Positions 22,491 to 36,700 of a stretch of DNA of 64,000 nt are shown in pieces. The notes under the pieces are model-generated. The model ran no database searches and had not been told where the DNA came from. It worked only from the letters and a program-made list of their open reading frames with translations. The DNA is from Caenorhabditis elegans (Eukaryota; Nematoda; Chromadorea; Rhabditida; Rhabditidae). Positions within the stretch are counted from its first letter, which is position 1, and every line of letters starts with the position of its first letter. The stretch is from assembly GCF_000002985.6 (NCBI RefSeq), contig NC_003280.10, forward strand, positions 10,226,501 to 10,290,500, read 5' to 3'. Made by a program: the position numbers and the translations under genes.

Positions 22491-24371
22491 ATGTCTTGGT
22501 TATTTGGTGTTCAAAAAAACGCTACTCCGCAGATTCCGGATGATTTTCAAGCAGGTGCTGCTCCTGGCGGTCCACAACAACCAGGTCAAGGCCAACGGCA
22601 AGAGGGAAACAGCAAAATGGCATATTCCTTCGACTCAACAGCTTTGGAGCGTGCCGCCAAGGCTGCTCGTGATCTAGAGAAATTTCCAAATGCCAAAGAA
22701 GCTCTTGAATTGTCGAGAATGCAAGAAGTTACACGCCAAAAAGAGGTCGAGAACGAGACCAAGAAGATCGAAGCTCAATTGGCCAATATGAAATCAGAGC
22801 ACATTCGTGTTGCTGAAGAAGAACGGAGGAAGACTTTGGGAGAAGAGACTAAACATGCGCATTCGGTAATTTTTCCAAACATCTGAATACATAACAACTA
22901 AATAATTTCAGCGTGCTGAATATCAAGATCAATTGGCCAGAAAGAGAGCCGAAGAGGAGCTTGCCATGAAAGCTAGAATGCAGGAAGAAAGCCTCCGAAA
23001 ACAAGAAGAGTCTGTCAAGAAGCAGGAACAACTTCGCAAGCAAACTATTGAGCATGAGTTAGCATTAAAACACAAATACGAGCTCGAGAAAATTGACGCA
23101 GAGACCAGAGCCAGGGCAAAGGCTGCTCGAGATAACAGAGATGTAAACTTAGAGCAAATGAAGCTTCACGAAGAAGAGAACCGAAAAACTGTCATTGAAA
23201 AAATTAAAACCAGTGGAGAACTTATCGGTTCTGGACTCAATCAATTTTTGAATGATAAAACGAAAATCGCTGCTGCAGTAGGAGGATTGACTGCTTTGGC
23301 TGTCGGCTGGTATACCGCTAAACGAGGAACTGGAGTCACCGCAAGATACATCGAATCTCGTCTCGGAAAACCAAGTCTTGTAAGAGAAACATCCAGAATC
23401 ACTCCACTTGAAGTACTCAAACACCCAATTAAAAGTGTTCAAATGATGACTCGTCAGAAGAAGGATCCACTGAATGGAGTTGTATTACCACCTGCTTTGG
23501 AACGTCGTCTTCGTGATATTGCCATTACCACCTCAAACACAAAGAGAAATAATGGACTTTTCCGTAATGTAATGTTCTACGGACCACCAGGAACCGGAAA
23601 GACACTTTTCGCAAAGAGTTTGGCTCAACATTCCGGACTCGATTACGCAGTTCTCACTGGAGGAGATATTGCTCCACTTGGACGTGATGGAGTATCTGCA
23701 ATTCATAAAGTATTCGACTGGGCTTCAAAAAGTCGCAAAGGGTTGATTGTTTTTATTGACGAAGCTGACGCTTTTTTGCAAAAGAGATCAAAGAATGGAA
23801 TGTCTGAAGACACACGTGCAGCTCTCAACGCTTTCCTCTTCAGAACTGGAGAGCAGTCGAGAAAGTTCATGCTTGTCGTGGCTTCTAATCAGCCAGAGCA
23901 GTTCGATTGGGCAGTTAACGATCGGTAATCCTTTTTTTTAAATAAAAAACAGAATTTATTATTCTTTTCAGTTTCGATCAGCTTGTCGAATTCACACTGC
24001 CAGGAATGGAAGAACGTGAACGAATTCTTCTGCAATACTTCAACGAGCACATCGTCACTCCAGCAACTAGTGGATCTCGTTCTCAACGACTGAAACTCGA
24101 TAACTTTGATTGGGTTGCTAAGTGTAATGAAGTTGCCAAAAAGACATCTGGAATGAGTGGAAGAGAATTGAGTAAACTTGTCATCGGATGGCAAGCTTCT
24201 GCATATGCATCTGAAACCGGAGTGCTCACCGAGGCTATCGTTGATCGTAATACTGCTGACGCAATGGTTCAACATGAACATAAGATGGAATGGCTTGAGA
24301 AGGAGCAATTGAAAGCTCGTAACCAAGAAGTCAAGTTCGGAACTACGTTGAAGAGAGAAACTGCTGTTTAA
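22491..24371 (+). CDS. atad-3: ATAD3 mitochondrial AAA ATPase
   Basis: This is an inner-membrane ATPase of mitochondrial nucleoids and contact sites. It is needed for cristae and mtDNA organisation and is essential in worms. Three exons (22491-22865, 22912-23924, 23972-24371) give 595 residues, the usual ATAD3 length. The N-terminal half is a long charged coiled coil ([17 protein letters not shown] ... [20 protein letters not shown]). A short hydrophobic segment ([18 protein letters not shown], about residue 265) is the membrane anchor. The AAA module has Walker A GPPGTGKT, Walker [12 protein letters not shown] and a sensor region [19 protein letters not shown], so it should be an active ATPase. 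The ATG directly follows TCTTTCAG, a trans-splice acceptor. Confidence 0.97.
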
Positions 24372-24652
24372 TTTCAAAATATTCATTTCCTTGTTCATGA
24401 TACTCTATTGTTTTCTATTTACGTTTTTTTGTTGTTTTTTCTTTTCTGAAATCTTCAAACTTCCGGTAATTTCGTAATTTCATTCTTAATCAGAAATTTT
24501 GCTGATAATATAATTTTTTTAGATAATTCAATTAGGCCCTTGTTTTTCTATTGTTTTTTTTCGTTTTCCCCTTATTTTCTAGGTCAGTCATTTTTATTTA
24601 GTTTTTGTGTAGTAATTTAAGTAGAGTGAAAGATTATTGTTTTTTTTTTGTT

Positions 24653-24767
24653 AATAAAGAAACTCTTCATTTTAATGTAATACTAACTAATAATCGCTTT
24701 TGTTGCACTTCAATTTTTCATATTTTGAAAGCTTCTGAAGAGAAAAAGCAAAAAAAATAATTTTCAG
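24653..24767 (+). promoter_or_regulatory. Likely operon junction atad-3 / SZT2
   Basis: AATAAA at 24653-24658 ends the atad-3 3' UTR. A TTTTCAG acceptor ends at 24767, 26 nt before the SZT2 ATG. About 109 nt between poly(A) signal and acceptor is the standard spacing of C. elegans operons, where the downstream mRNA receives SL2. The inference is from spacing alone. Confidence 0.68.
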
Positions 24768-24793
24768 CCCAAATGTTCGATTAAAACGATCAA

Positions 24794-27700
24794 ATGGATA
24801 CTGAAACAAAAAACTTGCGGGAGGCCGGAGAGGTCTTTCTGTTTATGCACAGGTAAGAAGGAAAAAGCTGGCAATATATGGTTTTTTCAGAAAATAAGAA
24901 ATCAATTGAAATTAAACGTTTATGAGCTTTTAGCCTAATATTTCCAGAAAAGCAACAATAAAAAGCTAGAAACCACAATTTTCAATATCAGAAATCCTGA
25001 AAAACAATAATTTCAGAATCTTCCGTGCATCCCGCAATCTTCGTGCACATTGGTACATTGATCATCTCGGAAAGGCCGTATCAATCGAAGAAGTTCCACA
25101 ATGCTCATCATATAAACCATCAAAAGATCCAAAAGATGAGTACAGGCAAGAGATGACAGTCATCGGGATTGTACCAGCCGGAGGAGATGGTACAGAAGTC
25201 GTTGGAGACGAGCAATTCATTGTGACTGTCAGAACGAAATGCACATATATATCCAGATATTATCGAATTGTTTTTGTTCTTGATCTCAGTCCATCCGTTG
25301 TTATGGCGGTGAGTTGGTTTTGGCACGGCTGCGCTGCATTGTTCATCTGAAAATTCTACAAAATGAGCCTTGGTTTTTTGGTCCCAAAAACCAAAAAATC
25401 AATGTTTCGTCAAAATACCAAAAAAAAAAACAAATGAAAAACCTAACAAGTCCCAGCCCAGAGCAATTGTGCGAAATCACGTAATTTTTCAGGACGATGA
25501 ATCCAACTGTTGCCTCGTTGATCGAATCATCCCAAGCCTTCGAAATGCTCTACGATCATCAGTAAAATCATTTGTCATACCCGGAACGAATCGAATTTTT
25601 CGTCCTCAAGTTCACACGTCCATCTGCTTGTTCACACCTTTTATGAAGTTTGAGGAGACTTTTGTACGTTCTTTTTTCCGCTTGCATCCGAATTCATAAA
25701 TTATTTCAGACGTTATGCCAAGGAGTCTTCGTCACTGAATCAAATGTTGATATGGTAATTGAATCGGTTGAGATAAAGTTCGTCGACATCTACAAACGAC
25801 TGTTCACCTTCTCCCGTCCGATTCTCGAAATGTGGGGAAAACTGAAACGTCGTCACAAGCACAATAAATTCGATTCACTTTGTGAGAGTGACTCGCAGAG
25901 TGAAGATTGCAGTCGAAAAGTACCATCAGCGGAAAATATTCACTTATCTGAATCTTCCGCAGCATCGACTTCACACAAAAATGATGGAGATGCAGACAGA
26001 GCAATGGATGGTGGGAATCTTATGTCAATACAACGTGGAATATGGTCTGCAACTGAACGTCATGAAGATCAGAAACAATTGTCATTTGCAAGTGATAAGA
26101 GTTATGTTGCACCGGATTGGTCGCTGATATTTATGCTTCGAATGGGTCTTTTACAGATTCAGATGCTCCCCGAAAATACTCAATCTAGTGAGTTATCAAG
26201 TCACAGGGCTGGGAACAAAAAAAATTAGATTTCCCAGAAATTGAAAAAAAAAAGTTTTTTCGATTTTCTGATATTCTGAAAAAAAAACAGATTTTACAGA
26301 TAAGTGGAAAAACGAAAAAAAAATTCAATTTCACAAAAGAAAGGTTTTTAAAAAAATATTTTCGATTTTTCAAAAATTAGCTTCAAATTTTGGTTTTTTC
26401 TCAAATTATGAACAAAATTAGAATTAAAAAATCATATTTTATGATTCTTTTTTTTTTTTTGAATTACCGATATTCCGAAGAAAAATTGCGATTTTTCGAA
26501 CAGCGGAAAAACTTTTTAAAAATTTCGATTTTACAAAAATTTGGACTTTTCTTTTGAAGATTTTCCAATTTTTGAAAATCGAGAAAAAAATCAAATCACA
26601 AAAATGGGTAAAAATATAGTTGTTTCGATTTTCCGATATTCCAAAGAAAAAAAAAGTGTCTTTCCATATTTAAAAAAATTGAACTTTAAAAAATTTGACT
26701 GAAAATTTATTCTAAAAATTGTAAAATTGAAAATTTGAGCTTTTTTTTCATTATACAACGAAAACTTAATTTCAGATCTGGTGATAATCTCTGATTCAGT
26801 CTGCGGTATGCCTGACGAAGAAGCTTTGCAAAATGTTCTCACCCAACTCCGCAGTTACACAGTTGCATTTTCGTTCATTCAATTACAAAAGAAAGCTTGT
26901 ACAGAACCTGTATTCGGACATGTTGGATCATCATCTCTCTTTTATTTCATGACAATGGCAACATTTGGAACATATCTTCCACGTCAAATGCCACAACCAC
27001 CAAAAGATCCATTAATTCTGAGTAGAACACAAGAGGGTCAATTAGTGATAAAACGAACTGTTGAACATGATGATATAATTGATGAGAGCAAAGAGAATAT
27101 TAATCAATTTCATCGAGCATTAATTTGTTGGTCATTTCAAAATGGTTTGAATGACAATGATTATTTATTGGATACGTTTGCACAGATTAACAGCGATTTT
27201 TTGGAGCTCCAACAGAGTCATGTGGACCGACATCGAAGATTTGTTGCAGACTATCAGGCGACATTGAATCGTATGATGTATGTGAGATTGAGAGAAGGAT
27301 TCACATTGAAATCTAGTAAGTTATTTATTTTTGTGAATATATTTATATTTCAAAACAGGGGTGAAAACTTCCGCAAATCGGCAAATTGTCGGAATTGAGA
27401 TTTCCGGCAATTTGTGGTTTTGCACATCTTTTTGGAATGTTATTTCTCTTGAAAAAAAAATTTCCAAAAAGGCACAGGTTTAAGTGTATCCGTCTTATAA
27501 AAGAATCCCTCCAAAAACTTCCGCAAATTGATGGTCGGCAAATCGGCAATTTGCTGAAAATCCAAATTTCCGCCAAATCGGCAAACCGCCAATTTTCCAA
27601 AAATCAAAATTTCCGGCAAACCGTCAATTTGCCGAAAATCAAATTTAAAAAAAAACGTTTCAAAAAAATTAAAATTTATACTAAAATTTTCCATAATTTT

Positions 27701-30700
27701 AGCTGTATTCGTGAAGAACAATACCCAAGTAATCCTGACCCTCCGACTCGCTTTTCGACCACTTGTATTCATTGATTACATCATTACTTCGGCATGGCCA
27801 GTCAACAAGAATGTACATCAAGCAGTGAATGTGGAGTTGGTACTAGAAGGACCATATAATGAGTTGAAAGATCTTCTAACAGAAAGCAATTATCTCAATC
27901 CAATCCGAATGAATCTTATAAAATCTGTAATTGATGGAATCATCGACGCGGATCGTCTTCTTCTGCATATTCATTCATTTGATACAAAAATCGCATATTT
28001 CACTATACCACCCGGTGTCACCAAGGAGTATGCTTTATTTCAACAAGGAGATCGTTCACGACAAATTTTGCCGCAACTTTGTATAGTGTAAGTATTTTTG
28101 AAAATCGTTAATTTTCCGTTTTTTTCTATTAAAAAATGTATTTAACTTCTGAAAAACACCATAAAAATCATAATTTTCAGTTTTATTCCTGAAAAATACA
28201 AAACATCGAATTTTCAAAAACAAAAACCTGAAAACCTTTTTTTTCTGATTCTTAAAATAATACTTTTTTCTCTGAAAACACTTTTTTTTTTGAAAAATAC
28301 CAAAAAATCTTAAAACATAACTTTTTATTATTTTTAACAACAAAAAGCCGAAAAACCGATTTTTTTAGAAATAAAACCGAACATTTTTCTCTGGTTTTTT
28401 ATTTTCTGAAACTTTCTGAAAACCGGTTAAAAAATCGAAATGTAGTTTTTTTTTGTTGCAAAATACAAAAAAATTCAAAATTTCGAACAAAAATTAAGTC
28501 AAGATTTTTAGTTTTTTTTTGACAATACCGATTTTTTTTTCAATTTTCTTGGAAAAATTCCAGCAAAAAATTCCAGCATTACATTTTTAGAAAAATAAAT
28601 TGAAAACAAAAATTCTAAATTCTTATAAATCTTCTAAAATTATCATGTTTTCAGCAAACCAGACGGTGTTAAAACTCGCGGATTCGTCAATTTTTGGAAG
28701 AAAATGCTCGAAGTTGACGATAGCAATTGGCAGAAATGGGTGCACACTCAAACGGAAAGAAGTCTGCTCAACCTGATCCACGTTCCATTTGAAATGTTTA
28801 CAACCGAAAGAATTCTGAAATTTGACTGTCGTTATCCACTGAATGCTGTTCTTTATTCAATTAAAGTGCGTGCAACATTCTGTCTTGTTGAAAATCAAAC
28901 ATATGTTACACTGGTCTACGCTACACAAAATTCCAAAAAACCATCGTATTTCTTCATTCGAAAAGTGATTTGTAATGGTCCTGTGGCAATTATCAAGACA
29001 GCATTTCTCGGTGGAGTCACTTCAATAGAGAGAAGACGTGCTGTTGAAGCACAGAGACAACGATTGATAAATGTTACTTATGGAACTATTCTTGATGAGG
29101 CTGATTTAAAAAAAGAAGCGAGAAGATATCGATATGAAGCGAATGCTGCAAAGTTTTATATGGACCCAACCAAGATTTTTGACAAAAAGTCAGATCCAGC
29201 ATGTACAGTGTTTCGGTGAGATTTTAGGATTAAAAAAGTTAATTTTTTAGCGATTTTTTTTTCGAAAAATTAAAATTTAAAAAAAAAACAAATTTTTTGT
29301 CGACAAATTCGGCAAATCAGCAAATTGCCAGAAATTTTCAATTCCGGCAATTTGCCGTTTTGCGGATTTGCTGGAAATGTTAATTTTCGGAAATTTTTCG
29401 ATTGCTAATTTGCCGGAAATTTTTATTTTCGGCAAATTGTCGGTTTGCCGATTTGCCGGAAATTTGATTATCGACAAATTGCCGGTTTGCCGGAAATTTT
29501 GATTTTTGGCAAATTGCCGATTTACCGATTTGCCGGAAATTTCAATTCTTGCCATTTGCCGATAGGATGCGAACAATTTTGCTGATTAAAATTGAAATTT
29601 CCAAAAAAAATGTGCAAAACCACAATTTGCCGAAAATTTTCGCCAGTTGCCGTTTTTCTGGCAAATCGGAAATTTGCCGATTTTTTGCCGGAAAAAAATC
29701 GTCTGCCGCCCACCTGGTCCATATTCCGTCTTTAATAACTTAAATGTTTAATTCAAAAAATTTTCAGGCGTCCTCTGGAACGAATGGTTGTCCGTTACAC
29801 TCACGTGCCCGCTGATCTCACAACAATCGTTCGAGCCGAAGAAAAAACCGATGATCCTGATGAAATTATGCTGTTAACACTTCATAATACACTTGCAAAA
29901 AGTCTGGCGTGTCGTCGTAGTGTCATTCTTCTCAACACCTTTCAACCAGGCGGTGCATTCATTGTTCGACTTCTCGCAGATTTCTGTCAAAATGTGCTCA
30001 TGCACAAGAGAATGCATCAGGAGGGATTCCGACCGGCGTGGACTCAGAATAATGCTGTCTCGTTGCTCCGACAAATTTATGATTCATCCGGAGCATCACT
30101 GGAGCAGTTTATCATGTTTCCAGCGATTACGATTCAACCTAATATTATGAATAATCCGATTCTGAGAAGAAAATCAAAACATGAAATCGTCAAAAAGGAT
30201 AAATTCGAAGATGATGATGATGAGATTTCCAAAAATGCGATACCATCGAGATCCGCTGTTGAGACTCTTGCAATTGTTTGTGAGATGTGGAATGAGCCTG
30301 AAGGAGGAAATCCAGATGATCAACTGGCGAATATGAGTGCGGTTAGTGACCTTTAGATGATAAAATTAGTGTATTAACTATCCGAACAATTCCTCTTTAG
30401 AATCTGAAAATTTAAAAATCGAAATTTTCAGGTTTTCCGAATGCTATAAAAGTTCTGGAAATACCAATTTTTTTTGCCCCAAAAAATTTCAATTATAATT
30501 TTTATTTGTTGGATTTTTTAACACCCAAAAGCAAAAAATTTACGTTTTTTTTTCTATAATTTTCCCAATAATTCAAAATTTGTGTACAAACAATTTTCAG
30601 GAACAACGACTCAACGAAGATCTTCGATTCATCTCAGTCCTCTTCACTCTCGACAAAATCCTCCGTCACAGTGGACAATGTAATGAAGTATTCCCGAGTG

Positions 30701-33700
30701 ATGATAATTCCAAAGGTCTCTGTCAACCAGGAACTCCTGGAAGAATGTTTCCATATGAGGATAGCTGTAGATGTACTGATATCTATGAATTGACGGGTTT
30801 ACCGAAGAAAACACCACCTTCCGATAATGACATGTTGACCTATAAAAAACTTCGCCCGAAGAGCAAACGAAGAACTGAGAAGCTCAAAAATGATGATGAT
30901 CTGGAGAAGGAATGGGTACAGGAACAGAGAAGATGGATGGATGTTCCGAAGGAACCAACTCCTGGAATTTTTCCGATTCGATATATTCGAAAAAGGATAG
31001 AAGGTGATGACGAGGTTCTTGGTGAACTCGATGAGCCATATCCATATATTACTGAAGAAACAGTCAACACAACAATTTCTCCAGTGCCTACAGTAACCGA
31101 TATTCACGCAGAAGCAGTTTCGAAGTTTGTGACAGTCTACGACAATTTGTTCAATATGACCAACTTAGTATATCATGCTCAAAGGAAATATCTACCACTT
31201 CCACATTTTGTTCTGGGACGAAATGATTCGGACATTCCACTTTGCAACAAACGTCAATTAAATGCACTTCATTGGCAACTCAGCAGGATTGCAGATCTTA
31301 CATGGATTATTGATGACACGGAACATGATATTATTTGGGCAGATCTGGTGAAAACAGTGCCTGAGAAGGAAAGGCCTCCTCAAACAAAGCTAAGAGTCTA
31401 CGTGAAAGCTTTAACTGCTCGAATGGCTGCGTTGATGTTTGCACCAGTCACTGATGCGTTTGATGTCAAATCTGAAATAATTCCAATGTTCCTTATGACT
31501 ATTCATGAAACTCAAATTGCTCATTGTTACGCTCAAAATGCGTTCGATGGGAATGGAATCGTCAATGTTCCGATGTCAGATGTACCCGAGCGATGGGATT
31601 CTGGAGCAAGATTTGGATGGACTCCGAACAATCGAAATGTATTTCCAGAGGAAGCAACGACGTTTCCATCATTCTGCCGACATTTTGAAGAGGAGATTCT
31701 TCCACGTATTCGAATGAGAGCAATGTATGAAGCTGCACGTGAAGAAATTCCACTCAATGAAGAAAGTTTAATGGATATGTCCGGAGAGGTTGATTGTTTG
31801 GAATTCGAAATGTCGGAAATTCCAACTGCCTTGAGAAAAGTGTGTCAACATCTTGGAGGAGAACATCCACCACCGAAGGATACAATTTGCTGTGAAGGTT
31901 CCAATATTGCGTACATGTTCAGTAAAATGCTCTCAAAGAATTTCAAAAAAGTCGAAGGAACACAAAACATATTCTACCTGAATCCCGAATCTATGATTGA
32001 GCAGAAGACAAAGAAATCCAAGAAAAAACAAGGAAGGTCGAGCCGAACTCGAGGAAATAGTGGAATGATGTATGTAGATGGTACAGAATCAATTACATCT
32101 CTATCGGAAGCTGGAGACGAAAGATCGTTAGAAGGTGAACATAGTGGTGAATTTCTGGACGATGAGGAGAAAACAATAACTGACAACAGTTCTTCTGCCA
32201 GCTCTGAGGATTCCGATTCGGATGAATCTTCATCAACCGGATCGTCTTCCAGCTCAGACGATCCTAGACCAGGATCCCCGCCAAGTAGCGATTATTCCGA
32301 TACGGAGAGCAGAACTAGAGCGGATAGTGCAACGCTAGGAGAGATTTACGAGGAATATACCGGAAATAATCAGCCAATGTTCATTCAGTTCAACTGTTCG
32401 GTGAATTTTGACGGAAGAAAAAAGACCGACACGTTTCCTATCAATTTTCTACCAACATGCATTCACGAGCTTCTCCCATTTATTGTTGGTGCCCCAACAG
32501 ATCCTGAAGAGATTAAAAATGTGGAAATTGTCATGGAGCTATTGGTGTTGACGACTCAAAACTTGAGACCAACTATGGATGCAAATGAAATTAGTACAAG
32601 ATTGTTGGGAATGGCTAAGAGTCGAGTCAGGAATCCATATGAATTTGAGAGGCATCGAAGAGAAAGTTACAAACGAGAAGAAGAAGAAGAAGATGAAGAT
32701 CCCATATCTACAAGTGATGATGATGATGATGAGGATAAAGAAAAAAAGGATACTCTGTTCGATCTTCCACCTCAAGAACGAAAAGTTATGACAGATTTGG
32801 TGCGAAATGTTGGAGTTGTGCTGGAACTCGAGAAGATTCTTCTAGAATCTAGAGTCGAGAAAGTGGATAAGAAGCTTCTGGATAACGTGAAAAGTTATAT
32901 TGACAATGCGTGTACTACATCTGGAAAAGTTGGACACGCTGAAACAAGAAGAAAGCCATTCATACTTGTCGATAACTCGAGGCAGAAAATAAGAAAATTC
33001 ATGGATTTGTTGGATAATCGAGAGTGTGGATATTTGAAGATAGTACGGCTAGAGGATACAAATATGCTGTATTGTAGACGTATTAATAATCAAGAAATCT
33101 ATGAATCCAGGAAAGCCAGCGAAGAAGATCCGGAAGATCTACAAGCTCCCAGGAACATTGGCCCATTGTCAGTTGCAGATTTCTGGATAATAATTTCAGT
33201 CGACTATAAGGATCATCAGATTAGTGTGCATTTCTGTCAACGATACGAGCACCAACACACTGCTATGCTTGATCAAATGTGGGCCGGGATTCGACAAGAA
33301 CTTCGAGTTCTCAATCAAGAAAGTCTTTTGGAAATGATGTATATTCAACGGAACGTTGACAAGCTTCTTGTGCCAGAGCATCGAAAAATTTCACAGTTTG
33401 ACGAGAATGACAAGCATCAGAGTCCACCGATCGTTACACCGCTGAGATTAGCCGGAAAACGGGGACGAAAGCCCACGGAAATTGTTCCACAGGATCTCTA
33501 CTTCTACTTTGCCGAAGGATATTTTGCGTGCCCATTGCAGAGAGAGTTGTGGTGAGATTGTATACAAATTCTCAGTAAAAATCGAAATAATTATTGAAAT
33601 TTTCTGAATAGAATTTGACTTTAATTTGAAAATCGAAAAATTAAATAATCATAAAACCGAACACAGGACTATACATTTTACAAATATTTATGATCGGATG

Positions 33701-36700
33701 TGCGCCTTTCAAGAGTACTGTAGCTTCAAACTATCAATCATCGATTACTTATAATAACAATAATAATATTTAAACGATATAATTTTAACCAAAAAATAAT
33801 CAAATTCATGGAAAATTGCAAAAACCAATATTTAATCACAATAAATTTTTCTTGTGGGTCTGCTAAATATTTATTTATTTAAATTTTATTTTGAATTTAA
33901 ATTTATTTTAATATTTAGCAGACCTAAGTTGTGATTAAATTTTGGTTTTTAACAATTTTTCACCGTTTTTAGTATTTTTCGTTAAAAATGCATTCATTTA
34001 TTAAAAAAAAACTAAAATAAAAAAAATTTAATTCAACAATTAAACAAATTGTTAGAGAAACTGAAAAATCGATGAAAATTACAGCCTCATTTTTGGTAAA
34101 ATATCGCGAAATTTCACGTCCGGACAATATTAAAAAATATTTCTTTAGAAAATGCCTGGAAATTGTTTAAAAATACCTCAAAAATTGAACGAAACAAAAA
34201 TAAATTTAAACTTTTTCAGGATCGCGGTACCAGAACGAATTCGAAATCAAGGTCAGCTGCTTCACAGAAACCCTCTACACATTGCCTTCGAGAAAATAAA
34301 AACTCCACTTTTGAATTACGCCGTTCATAATCGAGCAAACACTTTTGTTTACAAGTGATTTTTTTAAACATAATCAAGTTTAATCTACATCTTAAATTTC
34401 CAGAGATGTTGATCGAAACCAAATTTTCTACTTCCAACTCCATATGGATCGTGATTCTTATGAACTGGCAGTGAAGGGTACAAGGACAAAGTTGCGAAGA
34501 AAACAAATGGAAACTGTTGAGCAAATGTTAGAGACGAAGATTTGTTTGACAATATTTGGAATCACAGAACCTCATACATCAATTATCGAAACTATTTGGA
34601 AATCTCTTCATGAGAAGTTAGATGAACAATTGTTAGTGGAGATTATGCGTGGATATTCTCAAAATCAAGAACAACCTCTATCGATGAATGAAATTTCATT
34701 TCTTCAACCACCGGAGCCAGGCCCCCAGATTCGAAAATTTTTCTCAATTCCATTCATCTTTGAAGAATACCTTTCTGCTCTTCTCTTCTACATCGGACAA
34801 CATATTGAGGCGATCAATAGTATTTCACCTGCAAAAGTGAAAGAGCAAGGAATATTTTATAATGGAGAGGCATTTAACAGGACACCCGTTGCAGCAACTT
34901 GGCCTGCCAGAAGAAAAAGTTTTAGAAAAATATCGGATCTTGAAGGAGATACTGGAATTACGATGGGTGTAGAAGCTAAAGAAGGGAATATTATTCGTGC
35001 TTTTTCAATTGATGAATGCCCTGATTCTCTGGAACCATTGAATTCCAGTCTGATCTTCCGATCACATCCTCCAATCGCTGGAATGCTTCCTCAAGACTAT
35101 TTACTTTCTTCTTTCTATGTCTATCATATACTCCCTGCAAGAGGTGTAGTTGATACTGGAATGGCTTTAATCGAATTCCGAATCACAAAACCTGATGGTC
35201 AACTAATCTCGAGATTCGATCAACCGAGTATGAATGAGCAGAGTCATTTGCTGTTGGTTCCTAATGTTCCAGATGATAAGTCAACTGTCTACAGAGATAT
35301 TATCAAATCACATGTTCATAATGCTCCGAAACCGGAAAAATCATTGTGTGGATTCGTAGAAATGATCGTGTGGACGAAAGGAGATGTCGTTGAATCAGCA
35401 TTTGAAAAGATGATGCATGAATTGATTGAGATGAGCATGATTGATGTTATCACTGAGTTTGGATATCTTAATACAACTATTGTCGAAGAGGGAATGTTCA
35501 CTGGTACCGTCTCGTTCACAAATCGAAATTCGGATGTATTCCTACCTGGCCAAGATTCAACAACATCAGAGCCAGCGAAACATCTGACGAAACAAAGCTC
35601 GGCGAGCAGTGTTACCGCTTCGGTGGATACTAGGCATCATCATTCAGCAGCTACAAGTCATTCGGGAGAGATAAGAAGAAGTTTGGTGGTAAGTTTCGAA
35701 CTCAATATTTTCTTTTCTAAAAAATAGAAATTTGCAGAGGAAAAATGGGGGCTGAAACTCAAGTTTATAGCCTAAATTTTCTGAAAAAAAAAGTTTTTAA
35801 ACATTCGAGTATCATATAAACTGAAGAAAAGCTGAAATTTTCTGAAAAAAAGAGGCCAACATTTAAAACTGCCACCTAAACTTTTTCTGAAGTCAAAGTT
35901 TCTTCCAAAACTTCTAAAAAGCTGGAAAAATCACTTTTGAACTAATTGGCTATGCAAAATTGGAAAAACTCGACTCCAGTTTTCCTAAAAATGTTGAACA
36001 ATTACTCCTACAGTACCCCTACAGTACCATTTTATAGTATTATTAAAGTTGCAATACAGTGCTCCTACAGTACCCCCCACACTATCACTACAGTATCCCT
36101 TTATAATATTATGAGAGTAGCATTACATCACTCCTGTAATATCCCTACAGTAAAAATACAGTACCCACGTAGTACCTTTCCTACAGTACTCCTCCACCCC
36201 TAACAATCATCCTTTCAAAAGTTCATAACCAATTTTTTCCAAAACTACAGTACCCCTACAGTACCACTACAGTAACTCGACACCTTTTTCAACAACAGAA
36301 AAAATATTTCAAAGTCCAAACTACATAGAGTCGGAAAACTACCATCTACAGTACTTTTAGTAAATCTTTAACTAGCTTCAGCACGGACCTGGCAGCCTCG
36401 ATATAGGCATCAATCCTCCACCTCCACCTCCACCTTCACATGTTCACACAAAACCATCTGCAACTGCAAGGATGTCATCAATTGCAAAAGACATTGAACA
36501 ATCACTGACACAGAATGATATCAGGTAAGTGTTGTTTAACAGATTATATCTAACCTTCGCCAGATCAAAACGTTTCAGCCTCCGACGTCAAGACTATATG
36601 AATCGGAAAAATGCGTATAGTATAATTAAATGGTTGGACTATGTGGAATCGAAACAAGGAGAGACGAATAGTGTGGTGAAGCAGAGAATACGGTTTGAAT

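Noticed and set aside
27386..29722. Open frames reading NFRQT and NRQF words in SZT2 introns
   Set aside because: Produced by the inverted intronic repeat; the spliced gene does not use them.
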